DNA of 46,628 nucleotides. It comes from Flavobacteriaceae bacterium (lineage in GTDB: Bacteria; Bacteroidota; Bacteroidia; Flavobacteriales; Flavobacteriaceae). This document shows positions 17,391 to 24,940 of this stretch, in pieces; the first letter of the stretch is position 1; every line of letters starts with the position of its first letter. Below the pieces are notes generated by a model. The model was not told where the DNA came from. It was given only the letters and a program-made list of their open reading frames with translations, and searched no databases. Made by a program: the position numbers and the translations under genes. The stretch is from positions 1 through 46,628 of the forward strand of contig JAKISG010000019.1 in NCBI GenBank assembly GCA_021648755.1. The letters are read 5' to 3'.

Positions 17391-18255
17391 TCTAAAACAT
17401 TATGTACACTTACACTTTATTGTATTTCTTTGGGGGTTTACTGCTATATTAGGAAAACTAATTAGCATTAATACTATCCCGTTAGTTTGGTTTAGATTAT
17501 TAATTGCTACACTAATCCTATTTACTTATCTACTCCTAATAAAAACAAATTTTAAAGTTGCTTTTAAAGATTTAGTTCGTTTTTTTATTGGGGGTGTTAT
17601 TATTGCATTACATTGGCTTAGTTTTTTTTACGCCATAAAAATTTCTAATATATCTATTACACTTGTAGGTTTAGCAACAGGAGTTCTATTTGTTTCCCTT
17701 TTAGAACCAATATTTTTTAGAACCAAAGTAAAACCCTACGAAATACTTCTTGCTTCACTTACTACAATAGGTATAATTATTATTTTTAATGTAGAAACTA
17801 ATTATTACTACGGAATTGCAATTGCTTTAATAGCAGCCTTTCTATCTGCACTATTTACAATAGTTAACAGTATTTATATTAAACAATATAAAGCAACAGT
17901 ATTAACAGCTTACGAATTATTATTTGCGACCATAACAATAAGTATATTTATGCTCTTTAAACAAGGATTCTCGACTAACATGTTTCATCTTATTTGGCAA
18001 GACTGGCTGTATGTTTTTATTTTGGGGTCTATATGTACTGCTTACGCATTAACCGCTTCCTCAAAATTATTAAAAAAAATTTCCCCTTTTACTATGATGC
18101 TCACAATAAACTTAGAACCTGTTTACGGAATATTTTTAGCATTAGTAGTATTTGGAAATTCCGAAAAAATGAATACCAATTTTTATTACGGCGCTATATT
18201 AATATTTATAACTGTAATTTTAAACGCTTTTATTAAAACTAAAGAAAATAATTGA
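17377..18255 (+). CDS. DMT-superfamily transporter (EamA)
   Basis: A 292-residue polytopic membrane protein with about ten helices and two EamA repeats (about 8-135 and 148-285). Characteristic pieces are FIVFLWGFTAILGKLIS near the start and VLTAYELLFATITISIF in the middle. In the second repeat there is SKLLKKISPFTMMLTINLEP before VYGIFLALVVFGNSE. The family exports or imports small metabolites such as amino acids and nucleosides; the substrate cannot be read. Its start codon lies inside the LptG-like gene (14-base overlap), so the two are translationally linked. Confidence 0.87.
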   Translation: MLKSNLKHYVHLHFIVFLWGFTAILGKLISINTIPLVWFRLLIATLILFTYLLLIKTNFKVAFKDLVRFFIGGVIIALHWLSFFYAIKISNISITLVGLATGVLFVSLLEPIFFRTKVKPYEILLASLTTIGIIIIFNVETNYYYGIAIALIAAFLSALFTIVNSIYIKQYKATVLTAYELLFATITISIFMLFKQGFSTNMFHLIWQDWLYVFILGSICTAYALTASSKLLKKISPFTMMLTINLEPVYGIFLALVVFGNSEKMNTNFYYGAILIFITVILNAFIKTKENN

Positions 18256-18316
18256 ATTTATATACCAGTTTATTTAGCAATTTTATATAATTTCGTATAA
18301 CCAAACAAACCAAAGA

Positions 18317-19270
18317 ATGACATATTTAGAATTTGAAAAACCAATACAAGAACTAAAAGAACAATTAGATAAATGTAAACTAATTGGTGCTGAAAGTGAT
18401 ATTGATGTTAGCGAGACCTGCGCTCAAATTGAAAAAAAACTAGTAAAAGTTAAAACAGAAATTTATAAAAACCTAACACCTTGGCAAATAGTTCAACTTT
18501 CGCGACACCCAGATAGACCTTATACATTAGATTATATTAAGGCTTTTACAAAAGGTACTTTTATGGAACTTCATGGAGACCGAAATGTAAAAGATGACAA
18601 AGCAATGGTGGGCGGTTTAGGAAAAATAGGCAACCAAAGTTATATGTTTATTGGTCAACAAAAAGGATATAATACCAAAACAAGACAATATCGAAATTTT
18701 GGAATGCCAAACCCAGAAGGTTACCGAAAAGCATTGCGCTTAATGAAAATGGCAGAAAAATTTAATATTCCTGTAGTAACCCTATTAGACACTCCTGGCG
18801 CCTATCCTGGCTTAGAAGCCGAAGAACGCGGTCAAGGTGAAGCAATTGCAAGAAACATCTTTGAAATGACTAAATTAAAAGTACCTATTATTACCATTAT
18901 TATTGGCGAAGGTGCTTCTGGAGGAGCCTTAGGTATTGGCGTTGGCGATAAGGTACTAATGATGGAAAATACTTGGTACACCGTAATTTCACCTGAATCT
19001 TGCTCTTCTATTTTATGGCGTAGTTGGGAGTTTAAAGAACAAGCAGCATCTGCATTAAAGCTAACGGCAACCAACCTAAAAAAATTAAAAATAATTGATA
19101 AAATTATAAAAGAACCTTTTGGTGGTGCACATGCAAATCGCGAAGAAGCATTTATTATTGTTGAAAAGGAAATTGTAAAAGCCTTTAATGAACTACATAA
19201 ATTAACGGCTAAAGATTTAGTAAAAAAGAGAATGGATAAATATGCTAATATGGGTGTATATAGCGGATAA
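18317..19270 (+). CDS. accA: acetyl-CoA carboxylase carboxyltransferase subunit alpha
   Basis: A 317-residue subunit that, with AccD, moves the carboxyl group from biotin to acetyl-CoA to give malonyl-CoA, the first step of fatty acid synthesis. The N-terminal coiled helices (1-50) and WQIVQLSRHPDRPYTLDYI lead into the crotonase-like core. There, TLLDTPGAYPGLEAEERGQG, IGEGASGGALGIGVGD and VISPESCSSILWRS are all family hallmarks. Length is as in E. coli (319). AccD is not in the window. Confidence 0.96.
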   Translation: MTYLEFEKPIQELKEQLDKCKLIGAESDIDVSETCAQIEKKLVKVKTEIYKNLTPWQIVQLSRHPDRPYTLDYIKAFTKGTFMELHGDRNVKDDKAMVGGLGKIGNQSYMFIGQQKGYNTKTRQYRNFGMPNPEGYRKALRLMKMAEKFNIPVVTLLDTPGAYPGLEAEERGQGEAIARNIFEMTKLKVPIITIIIGEGASGGALGIGVGDKVLMMENTWYTVISPESCSSILWRSWEFKEQAASALKLTATNLKKLKIIDKIIKEPFGGAHANREEAFIIVEKEIVKAFNELHKLTAKDLVKKRMDKYANMGVYSG

Positions 19271-19326
19271 TTACAATTTATTTAAAATATAATCAAATTT
19301 AATTTAAATAAAACTAATAAATAAAC

Positions 19327-19334
19327 TATGTTTG
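19327..19334 (+). promoter_or_regulatory. -7 box of the small membrane protein gene
   Basis: TATGTTTG matches TAnnTTTG and lies 36 bases before the ATG at 19371, in the 100-base gap after accA. There is no clear TTG at -33. Confidence 0.45.
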
Positions 19335-19370
19335 TGCTTTAATCTATTATTAACCTAAACTTAAAAACCT

Positions 19371-19754
19371 ATGTTATCAGCAATTATCGCTATTATTGGT
19401 GGGCTTATTGCAGCATCATCTCTAATTGTTGCAAAAAAACCAAATGCTCAAGAATTATTAGACAAAATCACACCCTATCAAGGTTGGATTGGTGTTGTAT
19501 TATTAATTTATAGTGTTCAAGCACTTTTATCTTCACTAAGATACTTCTCAATAAGTGGGTTATTAATGTCAGCAATTATGTTTGTCGTAGGTTTCTTATT
19601 AGCTTACAGTTTAATTTCTAAATATTTGTTAGAAAAAAATGAAGATGCTAAAATAAAAGGACAAGCATTGCGTGCTAAATTAGTTAAATTTCAAGTTCCT
19701 GCAGGTGTTGCACTTGTTGTACTTGGAATTTTATCTTTATTGGGAATTTTTTAA
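19371..19754 (+). CDS. small membrane protein of unknown function
   Basis: A 127-residue protein with four predicted membrane helices: 3-21 (AIIAIIGGLIAASSLIVA), 37-52 (WIGVVLLIYSVQALLS), 60-85 (ISGLLMSAIMFVVGFLLAYS) and 107-126 (VPAGVALVVLGILSLLGIF). A charged cytoplasmic or periplasmic loop (86-105, EKNEDAKIKGQALRAKLVKF) precedes the last helix. I do not recognise a characterised family. It has its own -7 box and is followed by a strong terminator, so it is a single-gene unit between accA and the protease pair. Confidence 0.7.
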   Translation: MLSAIIAIIGGLIAASSLIVAKKPNAQELLDKITPYQGWIGVVLLIYSVQALLSSLRYFSISGLLMSAIMFVVGFLLAYSLISKYLLEKNEDAKIKGQALRAKLVKFQVPAGVALVVLGILSLLGIF

Positions 19755-19773
19755 TTTAAACTTCAATGAGTTC

Positions 19774-19827
19774 AACTCTGCTTGCTAACTTTGAAACTCA
19801 AGCAGGGTTTCCTCTTCTTTTTTTCCT
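19774..19827 (+). terminator. terminator after the small membrane protein gene
   Basis: AACTCTGCTTG (19774-19784) pairs with CAAGCAGGGTT (19799-19809), 11 bases with one G-U pair, loop of 14, followed by TCCTCTTCTTTTTTT. This is the textbook form: a GC-containing stem, then a T tract. Confidence 0.82.
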
Positions 19828-19971
19828 AAATTACCTATTACCTAGAACAGAATTTATTTAGTGAATATATTACTAACACTATTTAATCTTCAATTTTTTA
19901 GTATAAACTTTAAGAATAAATTAAAAATATTTATTTAACTAAAACCCGTAATTTAAAAATTATCAACTTTC

Positions 19972-21144
19972 ATGGAAAACGTTTTACCTAAATATAAAAG
20001 ACCAATTATTGATACTATTGAACCAAAGGTAGATGTTACTTATTGGGATACTGCAATAGACACTTTTGATGAAAAAAAATTTAGAAGTTCAATTATTGCA
20101 GTGATCAATTACATTAATCCTAACTTACTGAAAGAAAAGGATACAACTAATGATATTGAAATTATACAAATGCAAGGATCTGCTGAGATCCATGTAAAAA
20201 TTACAGCCGATATTTTTAGCATTAAAGCATCTTTCTTAAAAATAACAGACAATACCAATCGTATTGCTTTATTAAGAAAAGTTGCCGAAGTAAATTTTAG
20301 CGATATGAACTTGGCACAAATAAATTTACATAATGATAACGAACTATGGTTTGAATATACAATGCCTTTATCTGTTTGTCAACCCAATAAAGTTTACAAC
20401 CTTTTAAGAGAAATTTGTATCTATGCAGACGATTATGACGATCAATTTATAGAAAATTATAAAGCTGTATTTTACAAAGAACCAAAAAAAAAGGCGTTAA
20501 CAGAAACTGAAGAAACACAAGTTTGGGAACAAATTAGTAACGTTTTAGAAGACTATAAGAATTATACTGCATTTTTTAAAGAAAAACGTTGGGATGACTA
20601 TGAATGGGATATTATAGTAATCTCTTTATTAAAAATTTCTAATATGCCTTATGTTCATGGTAAATTAAGAACTGACCTAGAAGAATATATAAAGAACTTA
20701 TTTAATGGCGATTTAGATTTTAAATTCAGAACAGAGAAAGGTACTAATTTTATGAAGTCATTACTTGCAAAAACAAAAGAAGATTTAATGAGTAATGTCT
20801 ATTATGCAGATCAATTTATTTCTTTACGCTGGCGAAGTTCAGAACAAATAATAAAAGATTGGGCTAATAAAAGATTAGAAATGGTTCAAAAATATGAAAA
20901 AGACCTTAGTAATTTTGACTTATCCTATTACTTACAATTTAATTTTTTAAAATTGATTTACGATTATAATTTAGAACAAAATTATAAAAATGTTATAGAT
21001 ACTGTTCTAGAAGAAGTATCTGGATTAGACCCAACTGTTGCTGTTACAAAATTAACTAAAGTATTTTATACATTGCACGATGGTAGTATAAACAAATTAA
21101 ATGATAAAAAAAATAAAGGTTTTTTCTCTAAACTATTTAGTTAA
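19972..21144 (+). CDS. protein with N-terminal CesT/YbjN-like domain, unknown function
   Basis: A 390-residue soluble protein without signal peptide. Residues about 36-170 look like a type III chaperone/YbjN-type alpha-beta domain: an amphipathic helix, then strands AEIHVKITADIFSIKASFLK, helix NRIALLRKVAEVNFSDMN, strand ELWFEYTMPL and helix NKVYNLLREICIYADDYDDQ. Residues 175-385 are helical, rich in Trp, Tyr and charged residues (WDDYEWDII, QFISLRWRSSEQIIKDWANK), and match nothing I know. The gene ends 25 bases before the trypsin-like protease, which carries a similar domain at its C-terminus; the pair is probably an operon and the two proteins may bind each other through these domains. No promoter is clear upstream. 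The domain call is by eye. Confidence 0.65.
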   Translation: MENVLPKYKRPIIDTIEPKVDVTYWDTAIDTFDEKKFRSSIIAVINYINPNLLKEKDTTNDIEIIQMQGSAEIHVKITADIFSIKASFLKITDNTNRIALLRKVAEVNFSDMNLAQINLHNDNELWFEYTMPLSVCQPNKVYNLLREICIYADDYDDQFIENYKAVFYKEPKKKALTETEETQVWEQISNVLEDYKNYTAFFKEKRWDDYEWDIIVISLLKISNMPYVHGKLRTDLEEYIKNLFNGDLDFKFRTEKGTNFMKSLLAKTKEDLMSNVYYADQFISLRWRSSEQIIKDWANKRLEMVQKYEKDLSNFDLSYYLQFNFLKLIYDYNLEQNYKNVIDTVLEEVSGLDPTVAVTKLTKVFYTLHDGSINKLNDKKNKGFFSKLFS

Positions 21145-21169
21145 GAAAAATACTGATAAAATTACAAAA

Positions 21170-22228
21170 ATGAAAAATTCTATTTATAAAATTATTACCG
21201 CAGGAGGAACTGGTACAGGGTTTAAAGTGGCAAACCATACCTTTGTTATTACAAATTACCATGTAGTTCAAGGAGACAGAAAAGTTACTGTGGAAAACCA
21301 TAATAAAGATCGATTTTTAGCAAATATTGTAATGGTAAATCCAGAAGTTGACTTGGCTTTTTTAGAAGTAAAAGAATTAGAAAATACAGAAGGTTCTATT
21401 ACTTTAGATGAAAGTTTAGAGGTTCTTAATAAACAAAAAATATCTATCAACGGTTTTCCGTTTGGTATGCCATTTACAGTTACTGAAGGAATAGTTTCTT
21501 CACCAAACCAACCTATGCACGGTAGAAATTACGTACAAACAGATGCTGCTGTAAACCCAGGGAACTCTGGCGGACCAATGTTAAATGAAGCGGGAGTTTT
21601 AGTTGGTGTTACCACATCAAAATTTACCGAAGCAGATAACGTTGGCTTTGGTATTCAACACAGTGATGTAATTAAACAAATTAAAGATTTTACTTTTACA
21701 GATGGCCTGTACCGAGTAAAATGTAACTCTTGCGATAACTTTATTGAAAAAGAAACTGAATTTTGTCATAACTGTGGCAATACTATAAATAAATCAGTTT
21801 TTGAAGAATTCGAAAAATCACACTTTGCAAACTTTACCGAAAACGCACTAACAGAATTAGATATTAACCCAATTTTATGTAGAGCAGGAAGAGATTTTTG
21901 GGAATTTCACCAAGGCTCTGCAATGATAAGAATATTTGTTTCTGGCAATTATTTATTTGCAACTTCACCATTAAATAAATTACCAAAACAAAATTTAAAC
22001 GAATTACTAACTAAGATAACTTCTAATACAATATCACCATATATATTAGGTGTTTATAAAAATAAAATTTTTGTTTCTTACCGCACACATTTATCTGATA
22101 TTTATTCTGACCAAAAAGATGTTATTAAAGAGTGTATCAAAAACCTTGCACTTAAAGCAGATGAATTAGATGATCTCTTTAGAGATAAATTTGGTTGTGA
22201 AATGTCTATGGAATCTAAAAAAATATAA
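21170..22228 (+). CDS. cytoplasmic trypsin-like serine protease with zinc ribbon and CesT/YbjN-like domain
   Basis: A 352-residue protein in three parts. Residues 1-172 are a DegP/HtrA-type trypsin fold with a full triad: His31 (TNYHVVQG), Asp61 (EVDLAFLEV) and Ser133 (NPGNSGGPML). Residues 182-206 are a zinc ribbon with Cys185, Cys188, Cys199 and Cys202. Residues 210-345 resemble a CesT/YbjN chaperone-like domain (MIRIFVSGNYLFATSPLNKL, KIFVSYRTHLSDIY, KADELDDLF). There is no signal peptide, membrane helix or PDZ domain, unlike classical HtrA, so it should act in the cytoplasm. I start at the ATG at 21170; a start at 21101 would overlap the upstream gene by 44 bases and add a non-conserved-looking tail. 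It sits 25 bases after the CesT/YbjN-like gene. The target is unknown. Confidence 0.82.
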   Translation: MKNSIYKIITAGGTGTGFKVANHTFVITNYHVVQGDRKVTVENHNKDRFLANIVMVNPEVDLAFLEVKELENTEGSITLDESLEVLNKQKISINGFPFGMPFTVTEGIVSSPNQPMHGRNYVQTDAAVNPGNSGGPMLNEAGVLVGVTTSKFTEADNVGFGIQHSDVIKQIKDFTFTDGLYRVKCNSCDNFIEKETEFCHNCGNTINKSVFEEFEKSHFANFTENALTELDINPILCRAGRDFWEFHQGSAMIRIFVSGNYLFATSPLNKLPKQNLNELLTKITSNTISPYILGVYKNKIFVSYRTHLSDIYSDQKDVIKECIKNLALKADELDDLFRDKFGCEMSMESKKI

Positions 22229-22302
22229 CTAGAATATATAGATGTAAAAATCATCATAAGCGATTTCTTAAAAAAATATTTTAGACTAATTATCCCTAAA
22301 TT

Positions 22303-23532
22303 ATGAAGAATATAAAAATAATCATATTTTTAACTTTAAGTATTCAGAGTTTTTCTCAAGAGTTAATTTTTAATTCAGGATTTGAACCTGGCACTACACA
22401 TATAAATGCTTCGGACTCTAACTATTCTGATTTTACTGGAATAGACACCTCTTATCCCGCACCCAATGACTGGGTTAAGAATTTAGACAATCATCCCGAT
22501 ATAGGTGGTTTTAGAATACAATATTCAGGTGGAAACGTTTCTGAAAGATACGTAGACTTAGTACAGGATCCTACTAATCCTACCAACACAGTAATGAAAT
22601 ATTGGATGAAATATGCCAATGACCCAATTGGAGATACGGGTTTATTTAAAGGTCGTATACAAGCAAGTCTATACGGATGTACTAATTTACATAAATTTTC
22701 TCAAAGTGTTAGAATGTATTTATCCGAAGATTGGAATATTCTAAAAAACACCAATGATTTTACAATGAATTGGATGACCATAATGGAGTTTTGGAATGAT
22801 GGAAATTGGCTTTCTCCCTCGTCTCCATATCCGTTTAGAGCATCTTTAGGAATTATAAAAGATGACCCTTTTGGAACAGACCTTACATTTCAAGTACATT
22901 TTGACACTATAAACCCCTTAACAAACAAATGGTTAAAAATGAAAACTGAAAAAGATATCACATTTTCAATACCCATTGAAAAATGGATGACACTTGAATA
23001 TTATTACGAAGAAGGAGATGAAAATACAGGAAGATTTATTTTTGCTGTAACCCCCGAGGGAGAATCAAAAAAAATAATATTTAATATTACAACCTATACT
23101 CGCCATCCTTCAGATACAGCCCCTAATGGCATTCATGCCCTTAACCCTATGAAAATGTACACGCACTCGAGAAATATAGATATTGTAAGAAATAATGGCG
23201 GGGTTTTACAAATGTATTGGGATGATTTTAAATTTTGGAAAGATAAAAATATATTTTGCAGAGATGACACACAAACAGATTGTAATTTCAATACAGGTAT
23301 ACTACTATACCCAAACCCAGCCAAAGATATAATAACGCTAGATTTAGGAGAATTAAGAGGTGTGAAAATTACCATAAGCGACGTCTTGGGTAAAATAATT
23401 TATATTAATGAAAATACAGACCAAACCTTACAAATTTCTATGAAAGAATTTGCTATAGGTATTTACTTTTTAAATATTCAAAAAATAGATAATAAACAAG
23501 TATCCCTATTTAAAGTAATTAAAGTAGATTAA
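22303..23532 (+). CDS. secreted jelly-roll protein with T9SS type A sorting domain
   Basis: A 409-residue exported protein: signal peptide 1-19 (ending SFSQ), a large beta-rich domain (about 20-325) and a type A T9SS C-terminal domain (about 335-409: LLYPNPAKDIITLDLGEL, VKITISDVLGKIIY, FAIGIYFLNIQ). The central domain ends with LQMYWDDFKFWKDK, and has VMKYWMKYAND and IEKWMTLEYYYEEGDENTG earlier. That layout recalls the concanavalin-like jelly rolls of polysaccharide lyases and glycan-binding proteins. Enzyme activity cannot be claimed, since I see no assigned catalytic signature. It is probably a cell-surface glycan-binding or -degrading protein. Upstream DNA has a TTTAGA...CTAAA sequence, rejected as an operator. 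Confidence 0.78.
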   Translation: MKNIKIIIFLTLSIQSFSQELIFNSGFEPGTTHINASDSNYSDFTGIDTSYPAPNDWVKNLDNHPDIGGFRIQYSGGNVSERYVDLVQDPTNPTNTVMKYWMKYANDPIGDTGLFKGRIQASLYGCTNLHKFSQSVRMYLSEDWNILKNTNDFTMNWMTIMEFWNDGNWLSPSSPYPFRASLGIIKDDPFGTDLTFQVHFDTINPLTNKWLKMKTEKDITFSIPIEKWMTLEYYYEEGDENTGRFIFAVTPEGESKKIIFNITTYTRHPSDTAPNGIHALNPMKMYTHSRNIDIVRNNGGVLQMYWDDFKFWKDKNIFCRDDTQTDCNFNTGILLYPNPAKDIITLDLGELRGVKITISDVLGKIIYINENTDQTLQISMKEFAIGIYFLNIQKIDNKQVSLFKVIKVD

Positions 23533-23865
23533 AAGAAATGATAAATAAGAAAAATCATTTATAGAATTTGCTACAAAGATATCTTTCGTAATATTTAAAC
23601 CAGTTCATCTTTCTTAAAAAAAATAAGAATATCAAGACATAGGTATCAGCAATTTTATAACTAATTTAATTTTTAGTTTAATTGCATATTGTTATTTTTT
23701 AAAAATAAAACCTTCATTCAGTTTAAAACTGAAAAATTAATCAGTTATTTTTTAACCAAACTTAGATTATAAGTTTAATAGATACTTACGATTAGTATTT
23801 TTAAATTATTCTAGAATTTAATTGATTCAAATTCATTACTTTTGTCGTCCAATTTATTAATAAAT
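23533..23865. other. 333-base intergenic region upstream of pdhB
   Basis: No open frame or RNA gene is visible. It holds a weak stem-loop just after the upstream gene (AAATGAT/ATCATTT, around 23537-23565), the palindrome at 23717-23733 and a -7 box TACTTTTG at 23837-23844 that should drive pdhB, 22 bases before the ATG. The length is unusual for this compact region and suggests regulation of pdhB or an unseen small RNA. Confidence 0.5.
23717..23733. promoter_or_regulatory. 17-bp palindrome upstream of pdhB
   Basis: TTCAGTTT-A-AAACTGAA has perfect 8-base arms around one central base. It lies about 105 bases before the pdhB -7 box (23837-23844). The symmetry suits a dimeric regulator, but there is only one copy and no known consensus that I can match. 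Confidence 0.35.
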
Positions 23866-24840
23866 ATGAAAACAATTCAATTTAGAGAAGCAATTGCCGA
23901 AGCAATGAGCGAAGAAATGCGAAGAGACAAATCCGTTTTTCTAATCGGTGAAGAAGTCGCTGCATATAACGGCGCTTACAAAGCATCTAAAGGTATGCTA
24001 GATGAGTTTGGTGAAAAAAGAGTAATAGATTCGCCAATTGCAGAGTTAGGATTTGCGGGTATTGCCATAGGCTCTACCATGACAGGCACGAGACCAATAG
24101 TAGAATATATGACCTTTAATTTTTCTTTAGTAGGTATAGACCAAATTATAAATAACGCTGCAAAAATTAGACAAATGAGTGGCGGACAGTTTAATTGTCC
24201 GATAGTTTTTAGAGGGCCAACAGGGTCTGCAGGGCAATTAGGAGCAACACATTCACAGGCTTTTGAAAACTGGTTTGCAAACACACCAGGTTTAAAGGTT
24301 ATTGTGCCATCTAACCCTTATGATGCAAAAGGTCTATTAAAAGCTGCAATTCGTGATAATGACCCCGTAATTTTTATGGAATCAGAACAAATGTATGGCG
24401 ATAAAGGAGAAGTGCCAGAAGGCGAATATGTTTTACCAATAGGAGTTGCAGCTATTAAAAGAAAAGGAAATGACGTTACTATAGTATCTTTTGGCAAAAT
24501 TATTAAAGAAGCCTATAAAGCAGCAGAAATTTTAGAAAAAGAAAATATTTCTGTAGAAATAATTGACTTACGAACCGTAAAACCAATGGATAATAATATG
24601 ATTATAGAATCTGTTAAGAAAACAAATCGGTTGGTTATTTTAGAAGAAGCATGGCCTTTTGGAAGCGTTTCCTCAGAGATAACTTTTATGGTTCAAGACC
24701 AAGCCTTTGATTATTTAGATGCGCCAATTAAACGCATTACAACTGCAGATACACCTGCGCCATATTCACCCGTATTACTAGAAGAATGGTTGCCTAATGC
24801 AAATGATGTGGTTAAGGCCGTTAAAAGTATACTTTATTAA
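23866..24840 (+). CDS. pdhB: pyruvate dehydrogenase E1 component subunit beta
   Basis: A 324-residue E1-beta subunit of the pyruvate (2-oxoacid) dehydrogenase complex, which with E1-alpha decarboxylates pyruvate on thiamine diphosphate and acetylates lipoyl-E2. The pattern FREAIAEAMSEEMRRDKSVF, then LIGEEVAAYNGAYKASKG, matches the N-terminus. The TPP-binding half has SPIAELGFAGIAIG and PVIFMESEQMYGD, followed by the transketolase C-terminal domain IIDLRTVKPMD and LEEAWPFGSVSSE. The absence of E1-alpha next door fits many Flavobacteria, where pdhA lies with pdhC elsewhere. I start at ATG 23866; the upstream TTG at 23842 overlaps the -7 box. Confidence 0.94.
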   Translation: MKTIQFREAIAEAMSEEMRRDKSVFLIGEEVAAYNGAYKASKGMLDEFGEKRVIDSPIAELGFAGIAIGSTMTGTRPIVEYMTFNFSLVGIDQIINNAAKIRQMSGGQFNCPIVFRGPTGSAGQLGATHSQAFENWFANTPGLKVIVPSNPYDAKGLLKAAIRDNDPVIFMESEQMYGDKGEVPEGEYVLPIGVAAIKRKGNDVTIVSFGKIIKEAYKAAEILEKENISVEIIDLRTVKPMDNNMIIESVKKTNRLVILEEAWPFGSVSSEITFMVQDQAFDYLDAPIKRITTADTPAPYSPVLLEEWLPNANDVVKAVKSILY

Positions 24841-24894
24841 GTAGTGTTTGATGTTTCGCCCCTATTGAAAAACCTAAACACAATTACAAATTTT

Positions 24895-24930
24895 ATTCTT
24901 TTCAAAAAATCAATTTTGAAAAGAATTTTT
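24895..24930 (+). terminator. pdhB terminator
   Basis: ATTCTTTTCAAAA (24895-24907) and TTTTGAAAAGAAT (24914-24926) form a perfect 13-base stem with a 6-base loop, followed by a T run. It ends only 11 bases before the start codon of the next gene, so the next gene's promoter must lie inside or before it, or the structure also affects that gene's start region. Confidence 0.78.
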
Positions 24931-24940
24931 TATATAAACT

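Noticed and set aside
21101..21169. Earlier ATG for the trypsin-like protease
   Set aside because: It overlaps the upstream gene by 44 bases and adds a lysine-rich segment with no relation to the protease fold; the ATG at 21170 is 25 bases after the upstream stop and starts directly before the first strand.
22270..22300. TTTAGACTAATTATCCCTAAA upstream of the T9SS type A gene as a further copy of the FecA-receptor operator
   Set aside because: The arms TTTAGA and CTAAA are ten bases apart, not five, and the TCTAAATAAA half is missing, so it is not the same element.
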